From: Streptomyces sp. NBC_01549
GTDB taxonomy: Bacteria; Actinomycetota; Actinomycetes; Streptomycetales; Streptomycetaceae
Assembly: GCF_026339955.1 (NCBI RefSeq)
Contig: NZ_JAPEPW010000002.1
Location: 930,001-994,000, forward strand
DNA length: 64,000 nucleotides
Direction of reading: 5' to 3'
Position numbers and translations under genes: made by a program. The stretch's first letter is position 1, and each line of letters begins with the position of its first letter. Under the pieces are notes generated by a model. The model was not told where the DNA came from. It ran no database searches and saw nothing but the letters and a program-made list of their open reading frames with translations. Positions 52,450 through 60,368 of this stretch are shown piece by piece.

Positions 52450-53421
52450 TCAGCCGCGCGCGAGGAGGTCCTCGACCTCGGACTCGGTGGGCATCGCGGA
52501 GGAGCAGGCGAGACGGGAGGCGACGAGCGCGCCGGCCGCGTTGGCGTACCGGATGGTCTTCTCCAGCTCCCAGCCGGACAGCAGCCCGTGGCAGAGCGAG
52601 CCGCCGAAGGCGTCTCCGGCGCCGAGGCCGTTGACGACCTCCACCGGGACCGGCGGGACCTCAGCGACGGTGCCGTCGCGGTGGACGGCCAGGACTCCCT
52701 TGGGGCCCTGTTTGACGACGGCGAGTTCCACACCGGCCGCCAGCAGGGCTTCGGCGCAGGCTCGGGGTTCGCGTACGCCGGTGGCGATCTCGCACTCGTC
52801 GAGGTTGCCGACGGCGACGGTGGCGTGCCGCAGCGCCTCGGCGTAGTACGGGCGTGCCTCGTCCGGGTCGGACCAGAACATGGGCCGCCAGTCGAGGTCG
52901 AAGACGGTGGTGCCGGACTTGGCGCGCGTCTTCAGCGCGGCGAGCGTGGCCGAGCGGCTGGGCTCCTCGCTCAGGCCGGTGCCGGTGATCCAGAAGATGC
53001 GGGCCGCGCGGATCGCGAAGAAGTCCAGCTCGTCGGTCCGGATCTCCAGGTCGGGCGCCTTGGGCCGCCGGTAGAAGTAGAGCGGGAAGTCGTCCGGCGG
53101 GAAGATCTCGCAGAACGTGATCGGCGTGGGGTAGGCGTCGACGGGGGTGACCCAGCGGTCGTCGACGCCGAACTCCTTGAGCGCCTGGTGGAGATAGGCG
53201 CCGAAGGGGTCCTGTCCGGTGCGGGTGATCACCGCGGTGGACCGGCCCAGGCGTGCGGCGGCCACCGCGACGTTGGCCGCCGAGCCGCCGAGGAACTTTC
53301 CGAAGGACTCGACCTGCGCGAGCGGCACACCCGTCTGCAGGGGATACAGATCGACGCCGATGCGTCCCATGGTGATGACGTCGAGGGACGCGGCGTCGAA
53401 GGGTTCAGCGGACTCAGGCAT
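52450..53421 (-). CDS. iolC: 5-dehydro-2-deoxygluconokinase
   Basis: A 323-residue PfkB/ribokinase-family kinase phosphorylating 2-deoxy-5-keto-D-gluconate. N-terminal ITMGRIGVDLYPLQ and FLGGSAANVAVAAARLG (sugar site) are followed by the C-terminal anion-hole and base motif NGLGAGDAFGG. It is the first gene of the leftward inositol catabolic operon and is divergent from the ABC importer across a spacer with a long inverted repeat, so both operons should respond to the same regulator. Confidence 0.92.
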   Translation of the reverse strand: MPESAEPFDAASLDVITMGRIGVDLYPLQTGVPLAQVESFGKFLGGSAANVAVAAARLGRSTAVITRTGQDPFGAYLHQALKEFGVDDRWVTPVDAYPTPITFCEIFPPDDFPLYFYRRPKAPDLEIRTDELDFFAIRAARIFWITGTGLSEEPSRSATLAALKTRAKSGTTVFDLDWRPMFWSDPDEARPYYAEALRHATVAVGNLDECEIATGVREPRACAEALLAAGVELAVVKQGPKGVLAVHRDGTVAEVPPVPVEVVNGLGAGDAFGGSLCHGLLSGWELEKTIRYANAAGALVASRLACSSAMPTESEVEDLLARG

Positions 53422-53713
53422 GCGTGTCGCTCCTGATGCGTGGGATGCGGGCGACGGGGCGCCCGGTGCCTCTTAGGTGTAGGACGCACGACCACCCCCT
53501 GTCAAGACTTTGTACTGACATTCGGACCTGCTCAGGAAATGATGTCTTAACAAAGTCTTGACAGGGGGGTGCGCCAGGGACTTGTATCCCGTCCCAACGA
53601 AGCAGCCGCGTCACCGCACATGACCCGGACGACACGTCCGGGTCCCGTACGGGCCCAGCGCCCCGGCGCCGTCCCGTTCCCTTTCCCCTGTCGCACAGTA
53701 AGGTGCTGGAAAG
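53422..53713. promoter_or_regulatory. divergent promoter region of the inositol operons
   Basis: 292 bp without a gene. On the plus strand, TTGACA (53558-53563) with TTGTAT 18 bp later (53582-53587) is a likely promoter for the ABC importer. On the minus strand, a TTGACA in the left arm (53499-53504) with a TACACC about 18 bp away is its mirror for iolC. Both -35 boxes sit inside the arms of the inverted repeat, so one regulator could shut off both directions. Confidence 0.65.
53495..53568. promoter_or_regulatory. 19-bp inverted repeat with IolR-like decamers
   Basis: Left arm 53495-53513 and right arm 53550-53568 are perfect reverse complements (right arm ACAAAGTCTTGACAGGGGG). TGTCTTAACA at 53543-53552 exactly fits KGWCHTRACA, the IolR motif I recall from Corynebacterium. 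AGTCTTGACA (53554-53563 plus strand; 53500-53509 minus strand) and TGTACTGACA (53511-53520) each fit 9 of 10. Confidence 0.65.
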
Positions 53714-54733
53714 ATGGACCGCACGTTTCACCCCCGTACCCGCAGAATCGCCCCCCTCGTCGCGACCGCGGCAGTATCCATGCTGCTGATAGCCGGCTGT
53801 TCCAGCGGCTCTGGCGGAAAGAAGGCGGAGGAGAGCGGGGCGGCGGTGTCGGCCGGCAAGGCCAGCACTCCCCGCATGACCGTCGCGCTGGTCACCCACC
53901 AGGCACCCGGCGACACGTTCTGGGACATCGTCCGCAAGGGCGCCGAGGCCGCGGCCGCCAAGGACAACGTCAAGCTGGTCTACTCCGCCGACCCGGTCGC
54001 GGGCAACCAGGCCAACCTGGTCCAGAACGCCGTCGACCAGAAGGTCGACGGCATCGCGATCACCCTCGCCAAGCCGGACGCCATGAAGGACGTCGTGAGC
54101 AAGGCGACCGCGGCCAAGATCCCCGTGGTCGGCCTCAACTCGGGTGTCAGCGACTGGAAGAAGCTGGGCCTGATGGAGTTCTTCGGGCAGGACGAGACGG
54201 TGGCGGGTGAGGCGCTCGGCAAGAGGCTGAACTCGGAAGGCGCGAAGAAGGCCGTCTGTGTGATCCAGGAGCAGGGCAACATCGGACTCACCCAGCGCTG
54301 CGACGGCGTGAAGAAGACCTTCAGCGGCAAGACGGAGACCCTGTACGTCAACGGCACCGACATGCCGTCCGTGAAGTCGACGATCATCGCCAAGCTCAAG
54401 CAGGACAGCGCGATCGACTACGTCGTCGCCCTCGGCGCCCCGTACGCCCTCACCGCGGTGCAGTCGGTGGACGAAGCCGGCAGCAAGGCGAAGGTCGCCA
54501 CGTTCGACCTCAACAAGGAACTCACCAGCGCCATCAGCAAGGGCACGATCCAGTTCGCGGTCGACCAGCAGCCCTACCTGCAGGGCTACTTGGCCATCGA
54601 CTCGCTGTGGCTCTACAAGACGAACGGCAACTACAGCGGCGGTGGCGAGCAGCCGATCCTGACGGGTCCGGCCTTCGTCGACAAGTCCAACGTCGACGCG
54701 GTCGCGCAGTTCGCCGCGAAGGGCACCCGGTGA
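53714..54733 (+). CDS. sugar ABC transporter substrate-binding lipoprotein
   Basis: A 339-residue periplasmic-binding protein of the ribose/galactose type (Peripla_BP_4). The lipobox LIAGC gives lipidated Cys29 after a short signal peptide. The binding fold is recognisable by ALVTHQAPGDTFWDIVRKGAE, VDGIAITLAKPDAM, PVVGLNSG and KVATFDLNKELTSAI. It is the first gene of the importer operon divergent from iolC, so myo-inositol or an isomer is the probable ligand. Its stop overlaps the start of the permease gene by one base (TGATG). Confidence 0.88.
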   Translation: MDRTFHPRTRRIAPLVATAAVSMLLIAGCSSGSGGKKAEESGAAVSAGKASTPRMTVALVTHQAPGDTFWDIVRKGAEAAAAKDNVKLVYSADPVAGNQANLVQNAVDQKVDGIAITLAKPDAMKDVVSKATAAKIPVVGLNSGVSDWKKLGLMEFFGQDETVAGEALGKRLNSEGAKKAVCVIQEQGNIGLTQRCDGVKKTFSGKTETLYVNGTDMPSVKSTIIAKLKQDSAIDYVVALGAPYALTAVQSVDEAGSKAKVATFDLNKELTSAISKGTIQFAVDQQPYLQGYLAIDSLWLYKTNGNYSGGGEQPILTGPAFVDKSNVDAVAQFAAKGTR

Positions 54734-55809
54734 TGAGCATGGCCCAGCAGGCTGAGCCGGCGGTGACCACACCGCCGGCCCCCGGCCCCAAGGAGACCGA
54801 CGGCCGGACCGCGCAGCGCTCTGTGACGCTGCGGCTGCTCGCCCGGCCCGAGGTGGGCGTCTTCCTCGGCGCCGTGGCCGTGTTCGTCTTCTTCCTGATC
54901 GCGGCGCCCTCGGTGCGCTCCGGCAGCTCGATGGCGACCGTGCTCTACCAGTCGTCGACCATCGGGATCATGGCGCTGCCCGTGGCCCTGCTGATGATCG
55001 GCGGCGAGTTCGACCTCTCGGCCGGCGTCGCGGTGATCACCTCGGCGCTCACCGCGAGCATGATCAGTTACCAACTGACCATGAACGTCTGGGTGGGCGT
55101 GATCGTCGCGCTCATCGTCTCGCTGGCGGTGGGCGCGTTCAACGGCTGGATGATGGTCAAGACCGGGCTACCGAGCTTCCTGGTCACGCTCGGCACCTTC
55201 CTGATCCTGCAAGGCGTCAACCTCGCCGTGACCAAGCTGGTCACCGGCAACGTCGCGACCGACGACATCAGCACCATGGACGGCTTCGACCAGGCGAAGA
55301 AGATCTTCGCGTCCTCGTTCGACGTCGGCGGCGTCGAGGTGAAGATCACCATCGTGTGGTGGCTGGTATTCGCCGCCATCGCCACCTGGGTCCTGCTGCG
55401 CACCAAGTACGGCAACTGGATCTTCGCCGTCGGCGGCAACCCGGACAGCGCCCGCGCGGTCGGCGTACCGGTCACCTTCACCAAGATCACGCTGTTCATG
55501 CTCGTCGGCTTCGGCGCCTGGTTCATCGGCATGCACCAGCTGTTCTCCTTCAACACCGTGCAGTCCGGCGAGGGCGTCGGCCAGGAGCTGATCTACATCG
55601 CCGCGGCCGTGATCGGCGGCTGTCTGCTCACCGGCGGCTACGGCTCCGCGATCGGCCCGGTCTTCGGCGCCTTCATGTTCGGCATGGTCAACCAGGGCAT
55701 CGTCTACGCGGGCTGGAACCCCGACTGGTTCAAGGCCTTCCTCGGCGTGATGCTGCTCGGCGCCACGCTCATCAATCTGTGGGTCCGCCGCGCGGCGACC
55801 CGGAGGTGA
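54733..55809 (+). CDS. sugar ABC transporter permease
   Basis: A 358-residue inner-membrane permease of the RbsC/BPD_transp_2 family. About eight to ten hydrophobic helices are visible, with the family segments IGIMALPVALLMIGGEFDLSAG and VGGNPDSARAVGVPV (the latter the EAA-like coupling region) and a final TGGYGSAIGPVFGAFMFGMVNQG. ATG 54733 overlaps the stop of the binding-protein gene by one base, giving coupling; an internal ATG two codons later is an alternative. It pairs with the single-domain ATPase encoded next. Confidence 0.88.
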   Translation: MSMAQQAEPAVTTPPAPGPKETDGRTAQRSVTLRLLARPEVGVFLGAVAVFVFFLIAAPSVRSGSSMATVLYQSSTIGIMALPVALLMIGGEFDLSAGVAVITSALTASMISYQLTMNVWVGVIVALIVSLAVGAFNGWMMVKTGLPSFLVTLGTFLILQGVNLAVTKLVTGNVATDDISTMDGFDQAKKIFASSFDVGGVEVKITIVWWLVFAAIATWVLLRTKYGNWIFAVGGNPDSARAVGVPVTFTKITLFMLVGFGAWFIGMHQLFSFNTVQSGEGVGQELIYIAAAVIGGCLLTGGYGSAIGPVFGAFMFGMVNQGIVYAGWNPDWFKAFLGVMLLGATLINLWVRRAATRR

Positions 55810-55817
55810 AGCGACCC

Positions 55818-56732
55818 ATGACAACCAACGGATCCGGACCCGCCGGCGCCATCCTCCCGGACACCCCGCCCCAGGACGGCACCGCCCCGATCGTCGAACT
55901 GCGCGCCGCGGGCAAGGCCTACGGCAACATCCGCGCCCTGCACGGAGTCTCCCTCGCCGTCCGCCCCGGCCAGGTGACCTGCGTCCTCGGCGACAACGGC
56001 GCCGGCAAGTCCACCCTCATCAAAATCATCTCCGGCCTGCACCAGCACACCGAGGGCGAGTTCCTCGTCGACGGCACCCCGGTACGCTTCTCCACCCCCC
56101 GCGAAGCCCTCGACAAGGGCATCGCCACCGTCTACCAGGACCTCGCCACCGTCCCGCTCATGCCGGTGTGGCGCAACTTCTTCCTCGGCTCCGAGATGAC
56201 CAAGGGCCCCTGGCCCATCCAGCGTCTCGACATCGACCGCATGAAGAAGACCGCCGACGAAGAACTGCGCAACATGGGCATCGTCCTCGACGACCTCGAC
56301 CAGCCCATCGGCACCCTCTCCGGCGGCCAGCGCCAGTCCGTGGCCATCGCCCGCGCCGTCTACTTCGGCGCTCGCGTCCTCATCCTCGACGAACCCACCG
56401 CCGCCCTCGGCGTCAAGCAGTCCGGCGTCGTCCTCAAGTACATCGCCGCCGCCCGCGACCGCGGCCTCGGCGTCATCTTCATCACCCACAACCCCCACCA
56501 CGCCTACATGGTCGGCGACCACTTCAGCGTGCTGCGCCTGGGCACCCTCGAACTCAGCGCCGCCCGCAGCGAGGTCAGCCTGGAAGAACTCACCAACCAC
56601 ATGGCCGGCGGCGCCGAACTCGCCGCGCTCAAGCACGAACTAGCCCAGGTCCGCGGCGTCGACGTCGACGAACTCCCCGAAGCGGAGGACCTCAAAGCAC
56701 CCGTGACGGCCTCCCCCGAAGGGACCTCCTGA
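55818..56732 (+). CDS. sugar ABC transporter ATP-binding protein
   Basis: A 304-residue ATPase with one ABC domain, unlike the duplicated RbsA type. Walker A GDNGAGKST, the signature LSGGQRQ, Walker B VLILDEPTAALG and the H-loop ITHNPHH are intact. An N-terminal 25-residue and a C-terminal 45-residue acidic extension flank the domain. ATG 55818 is 8 bp after the permease stop. The next gene, an iolE fragment, starts 1 bp after its stop, which places the truncated gene inside this operon. Confidence 0.88.
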   Translation: MTTNGSGPAGAILPDTPPQDGTAPIVELRAAGKAYGNIRALHGVSLAVRPGQVTCVLGDNGAGKSTLIKIISGLHQHTEGEFLVDGTPVRFSTPREALDKGIATVYQDLATVPLMPVWRNFFLGSEMTKGPWPIQRLDIDRMKKTADEELRNMGIVLDDLDQPIGTLSGGQRQSVAIARAVYFGARVLILDEPTAALGVKQSGVVLKYIAAARDRGLGVIFITHNPHHAYMVGDHFSVLRLGTLELSAARSEVSLEELTNHMAGGAELAALKHELAQVRGVDVDELPEAEDLKAPVTASPEGTS

Positions 56733-56733
56733 C

Positions 56734-57180
56734 ATGACCGCTCCCCTGGACCGCATCCGGGTCGGTTCCGCGCCGGACTCCTGGGGCGTCTGGTTCCCCG
56801 ACGACCCCCAGCAGGTGCCCTGGGAACGCTTCCTGGACGAGGTGTCCGAGGCGGGCTACTCCTGGATCGAACTCGGCCCCTACGGCTATCTGTCGACCGA
56901 CCCGGCCCGGCTCACCGCCGAGATCGACAAGCGCGACCTGAAGGTGTCGGCCGGTACGGTCTTCACCGGGCTGCACCGCGGACCGTCCGTCTGTCTCGTC
57001 CATCAGCGGCCGGGTGGGCATTCCCGGCATTCCGCAGGCCTCGTACGCGGCGAGCAAGGCAGGCCTGTCCGGCCTGACCGCCGAGCTCGCCGTGCAGTGG
57101 GCGCGGCGTTCGATCCGGGTGAACACGGTGGCCCCCGGCTTCTTCCGCAGCGAGATCACCAGCCCGCTCTACGAGGGTGA
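56734..57180 (+). pseudogene. truncated iolE (inosose dehydratase-type) fused out of frame
   Basis: The first about 85 codons are clearly an IolE/IolH-like sugar-phosphate isomerase TIM barrel: RVGSAPDSWGVWFPDD, then PWERFLDEVSEAGYSWIELGPYGYL and LKVSAGTVFTGLHRGPSV. Family members have about 290-300 residues. After GPSV (around 56985-56995) the sequence no longer matches this family; the next DNA is the C-terminal half of an SDR gene in another frame, so the frame runs on as nonsense to a TGA at 57178-57180. The catalytic metal ligands of the barrel lie in the missing part. It is the last gene of the importer operon. A GTCT microhomology at the junction is possible. Confidence 0.8.
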
Positions 57181-57334
57181 GCGCGCCGCCGAGTAGCTGC
57201 GCCGCAACACCCCGCTGCCCAAGGAGGGGACCGCCGACGACATCGTCGGAGCGGTCCTGTGGCTCGTCGGCGACGCCGGAAGCTATGTCACCGGGCAGAC
57301 GGTGGTCGTCGACGGCGGCTGGACCGCCCGCTGA
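56993..57334 (+). pseudogene. C-terminal remnant of a short-chain dehydrogenase
   Basis: From VSSISGRVGIPGIPQASYAASKAG onward (split over 56993-57064) this is a typical SDR: the catalytic Ser, Tyr and Lys (SSIS, YAASK) and the terminal SYVTGQTVVVDGGW are present, but the whole NAD-binding half is missing. An in-frame TAG at 57194-57196 interrupts it after EGERAAE, where a Glu or Gln codon would be expected; the frame then continues LRRNTPLPKEGTADDIVGA to TGA at 57332-57334. It lies 43 bp upstream of a TetR gene and has no promoter of its own. Confidence 0.8.
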
Positions 57335-57377
57335 CAGCACCTCCTGCCGCGTCAAGGGCAACGGCTACGCTGAGGTC

Positions 57378-57950
57378 ATGCCGTCCACACGTCGCACAGC
57401 GCGCCAGACCGACCTGCTGGAAAGGCTGGTCGCCCTGCTGGTGGCGGAGGGTTTCGCCTCGTTCACGCTCGACGAGCTGACCGAGCGGCTGCGCTGCTCG
57501 AAGACGACGTTGTACCAACTGGCCGGCAGCAAGCAGGAGTTGGTCCGCGAAGCGGTGAAGCACTACTTCCGGAGTGCGGCCGAGGCCATCGAGAAGCAGG
57601 TGACGGACACCTCCGCGCCCGCGGAGCGTGTGGTGGTCTACCTGAATGCCGTCGCCGAGCAGTTGAGGCCGCTGTCCCGGCGATTCCTCGATGACATGGC
57701 CGGATTCGAACCGGCCCGCGAGGTGTACGAGGCCAACACCCGCCTGGCCGCGGGCCGGATCAGACAGCTGATCGCGGACGGCGTCGCCGCCGGCGCGTTC
57801 CGTGACGTCCACGCCGCGTTCGTGGGCGAGGTCGTCGCCGCCACCATGCAGGAGATCCAGCGCGGCGAGGTGTCCGCGCGCACGGGGCTGACCGACGCGG
57901 AGGCGTACGCCGAGTTGGCCTCGCTCATCGTGCACGCGGTGTCGACCTGA
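57378..57950 (+). CDS. TetR family regulator
   Basis: A 190-residue repressor with an N-terminal HTH (FTLDELTERLRCSKTTLYQLAGSKQEL, about residues 27-53) and a compact helical ligand domain. ATG 57378 has a short GAGG directly upstream. Its 3' end overlaps the end of the convergent racemase gene by 26 bp. The racemase/acyl-CoA dehydrogenase spacer about 1.2 kb away carries a strong palindrome and is a plausible target. The SDR remnant just upstream might once have been its partner. Confidence 0.83.
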   Translation: MPSTRRTARQTDLLERLVALLVAEGFASFTLDELTERLRCSKTTLYQLAGSKQELVREAVKHYFRSAAEAIEKQVTDTSAPAERVVVYLNAVAEQLRPLSRRFLDDMAGFEPAREVYEANTRLAAGRIRQLIADGVAAGAFRDVHAAFVGEVVAATMQEIQRGEVSARTGLTDAEAYAELASLIVHAVST

Positions 57951-59106
57951 CCGCGGGGGTGCCGGCCGCGGGGGTGCCGGCCGGGGGACCGACGCCCCAG
58001 TCCCGCAACACCGACTCAGTGTCCGCGCCCGGCGCGCCCGGGGCCGAGGGCCGCCGGTTGGGCGTGCGCGAGAAGCGCGGGGCCGGTGCGGCCTGAAGGA
58101 TGCCGTCGACCTCGACGAGGGTGCTCCGGGCCACCACGTGCGGGTGCGCTCCCGCCTCCACGAACGTCAGTACGGGCGTGACGCACGCGTCTGTGCCGGC
58201 GAAGTGCGCGGCCCACTCGTCGCGCGTACGGGAGGCGAACCGCTGGGCGAACCGGGCCCGCAGCGCGGGCCAGCCGCCGCGGTCGCCCTGGGCGGGCAGC
58301 TGGGCCCCGGTGATGCCCAGCCCCTCAAGCAGCGCCGCGAAGAACTGCGGTTCCAGTGCGGCGACGGCCACGTATTTGCCGTCGCCGCACTCGTAGGTGT
58401 CGTAGAAGGGGGCGGCCCCGTCGAGGAGGTTCGTGCTCCGCTCGTCCGACCACTCACCCATGCCGCGCAGCGCGTACGTCATCTGGCCCAGCAGGGCGGT
58501 CCCGTCGACCATGGCGGAGTCCACGACCTGCCCGGCCCCGGAGCGTGCGCGTTCCCAGAGCGCGGCCAGGACACCGATGACCAGGAGCATGGAACCGCCC
58601 CCGAAATCTCCCACCAGGTTGAGCGGCGGGGGCGGCGGATCACCGGCGCGGCCCATCGCGTGGAGCAGCCCGGTGAGACCTATGTAGTTCAGGTCGTGCC
58701 CGGGATCCTGGGCGAGCGGGCCCTCCTGACCCCAACCGGTGACGCGTGCGTAGACGAGCCCCGGATTCTCCCTGCCGCAGTCTTCGGGGCCGACGCCGAG
58801 GCGCTCGGCGACGCCTGGCCTGAGGCCCTCGATCAGCACATCGGCCCGGGCGGCCAGCGCCCGTACCAGCGCACGCCCCTCGGACCGCTTGAGGTCGGCG
58901 AAGACCGACCGGCGGCCGCGCCGCACGATGTCGGTCGCGTCGTCCGGGCCGAGCCGCAGCGCCCGGCCGGAGGGCCGCTCGACGCGCACCACGTCGGCGC
59001 CGAGATCGGCCAGCACCATGCCCGCGTGCGGAGTCGGCCCGAGTCCCGCGAGCTCGAGGACGCGTAGACCGACGAGGGGGCCGGCGGATCCATCGCTGGA
59101 CTGCAT
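57925..59106 (-). CDS. alpha-methylacyl-CoA racemase (CaiB/BaiF family)
   Basis: A 393-residue class-III CoA-transferase-fold enzyme. The racemase hallmark residues are present: H137 in GHDLNYIGLTG and D167 in GDFGGGSM, the two catalytic residues known from the mycobacterial Mcr, with VRVERPSGRA near the N-terminus for CoA. It would invert the alpha-methyl centre of branched acyl-CoA so that beta-oxidation can proceed, which suits the sterol or isoprenoid side-chain theme of the window. ATG 59106 is chosen. It is divergent from an acyl-CoA dehydrogenase over 75 bp that hold a perfect palindrome. Confidence 0.88.
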   Translation of the reverse strand: MQSSDGSAGPLVGLRVLELAGLGPTPHAGMVLADLGADVVRVERPSGRALRLGPDDATDIVRRGRRSVFADLKRSEGRALVRALAARADVLIEGLRPGVAERLGVGPEDCGRENPGLVYARVTGWGQEGPLAQDPGHDLNYIGLTGLLHAMGRAGDPPPPPLNLVGDFGGGSMLLVIGVLAALWERARSGAGQVVDSAMVDGTALLGQMTYALRGMGEWSDERSTNLLDGAAPFYDTYECGDGKYVAVAALEPQFFAALLEGLGITGAQLPAQGDRGGWPALRARFAQRFASRTRDEWAAHFAGTDACVTPVLTFVEAGAHPHVVARSTLVEVDGILQAAPAPRFSRTPNRRPSAPGAPGADTESVLRDWGVGPPAGTPAAGTPAVRSTPRAR

Positions 59107-59125
59107 GGCATCACGGTACCAAAAA

Positions 59126-59141
59126 CGATACTGTTGTATCG
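59126..59141. promoter_or_regulatory. CGATAC-TGTT-GTATCG palindrome
   Basis: A perfect 6-4-6 inverted repeat in the 75-bp spacer between the racemase and acyl-CoA dehydrogenase genes, 41 bp before the ATG at 59182. It is AT-rich for this genome and placed to control both genes. Confidence 0.65.
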
Positions 59142-59181
59142 CTCGCCGTATCAATAATTTCCAGAGCGACCGAGGAATCCC

Positions 59182-60354
59182 ATGCCAGCTACCCGCACGC
59201 TTCCCACCCCGGAAGCCGTCGACCTGATCGGCCTGACCCGTGAGCTCGCCGAGAAGGAGCTCGCGCCTCGCGTCGCCGAGGCGGAAGCCGAGGAGAAGTT
59301 CCCTCGCGAGGTCTTCCGCACGCTCGGCCGGGCGGGCCTGCTGAGCCTGCCCTACCCCGAGGAGTACGGCGGCGGGGACCAGCCCTACGAGGTCTACCTG
59401 CAGGTGCTCGAAGAGATCGCCGCCGTGTGGGCCAGCGTCGGCGTAGGCGTCTCGGTGCACGCGCTGTCCTGCTTCGCCCTCGCCGCCTTCGGCACCGAGG
59501 AGCAGCGGAAGGAATGGCTGCCCGACATGCTCAGCGGCGAGTTGCTCGGCGCCTACTGCCTGTCCGAGGCCCACGCCGGTTCCGACCCCGCCGCGATGCG
59601 CACCCGGGCCGTCAGGGACGGCGACGACTACGTCCTGAACGGCGCCAAGGCGTGGACCACGCACGGCGGGTACGCGGACTTCTATACGATCATGGCGCGC
59701 ACGTCCGACGCCGGCTCGGGCGCGATCTCCTGCTTCCTCGTCCCGGCCGACACCCCCGGCCTGATAGCCGATCCGCCCGAGCACAAGATGGGTCTGACCG
59801 GGTCGGCCACGGCGACCATCCGTCTGGAGGACGTGCGCGTCCCGGCGCACCGCCGCATCGGCGAGGAGGGCCACGGACTCAAGATCGCCTTCGCCGGGCT
59901 GGACTGCGGACGCCTGGGCATCGCGGCCGTGGCCACGGGCCTGGCCCAGGGAGCGCTGGACCACGCGCTGCGCTACTCGCGCGAGCGGGAGACCTTCGGC
60001 CGCCCCATCATCGAACACCAGGGGCTGGCTTTCGTCCTCGCGGACATGGCCGCGGCGGTCCAGGCCTCCCGCGCCACCACGCTCGCCGCCGCCCGGCTCA
60101 AGGACCAGGGGCTCCCGTTCGCCTGCGAAGCGTCGATCGCCAAGCTGATCGCCACGGACAACGCCATGAAGGTCACCACGGACGCCGTCCAGGTCCTGGG
60201 CGGCGCCGGCTACACCCGCGACTTCCCGGTCGAGCGCTATATGCGGGAGGCCAAGGTCATGCAGATCTTCGAGGGCACCAACCAGATCCAGCGCCTGATC
60301 ATCGGCCGCGCGCTGCGGGAGAGCGACCGTGGCACTCTCAGGGTGCAGAACTAG
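59182..60354 (+). CDS. acyl-CoA dehydrogenase
   Basis: A 390-residue FAD enzyme of the classical short/medium-chain type. Blocks: GLLSLPYPEEYGG, AYCLSEAHAGSDPAAMRTRAV, YVLNGAKAWTTHGGYAD, YSRERETFGRPIIEHQGLAFVLADM, GGAGYTRDFPVERYMREAK, and QIFEGTNQIQR with the catalytic base E364. It is divergent from the alpha-methylacyl-CoA racemase, so it probably oxidises the (S)-2-methylacyl-CoA that the racemase produces. Its TAG stop lies within an 18-bp palindrome shared with the stop of the convergent HIT gene. Confidence 0.88.
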   Translation: MPATRTLPTPEAVDLIGLTRELAEKELAPRVAEAEAEEKFPREVFRTLGRAGLLSLPYPEEYGGGDQPYEVYLQVLEEIAAVWASVGVGVSVHALSCFALAAFGTEEQRKEWLPDMLSGELLGAYCLSEAHAGSDPAAMRTRAVRDGDDYVLNGAKAWTTHGGYADFYTIMARTSDAGSGAISCFLVPADTPGLIADPPEHKMGLTGSATATIRLEDVRVPAHRRIGEEGHGLKIAFAGLDCGRLGIAAVATGLAQGALDHALRYSRERETFGRPIIEHQGLAFVLADMAAAVQASRATTLAAARLKDQGLPFACEASIAKLIATDNAMKVTTDAVQVLGGAGYTRDFPVERYMREAKVMQIFEGTNQIQRLIIGRALRESDRGTLRVQN

Positions 60355-60368
60355 TGCCGCGGCACTAG
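60351..60368. terminator. 18-bp perfect palindrome over two stop codons
   Basis: CTAGTGCCGCGGCACTAG is its own reverse complement. It contains the TAG of the rightward acyl-CoA dehydrogenase (60352-60354) and the TAG of the leftward HIT gene (60365-60367). It may act as a compact bidirectional terminator. Confidence 0.55.

Noticed and set aside
57014..57196. A short 60-residue gene inside the SDR remnant
   Set aside because: It is the middle of an SDR cut at both ends (junction upstream, TAG downstream) and cannot fold or bind NAD by itself.
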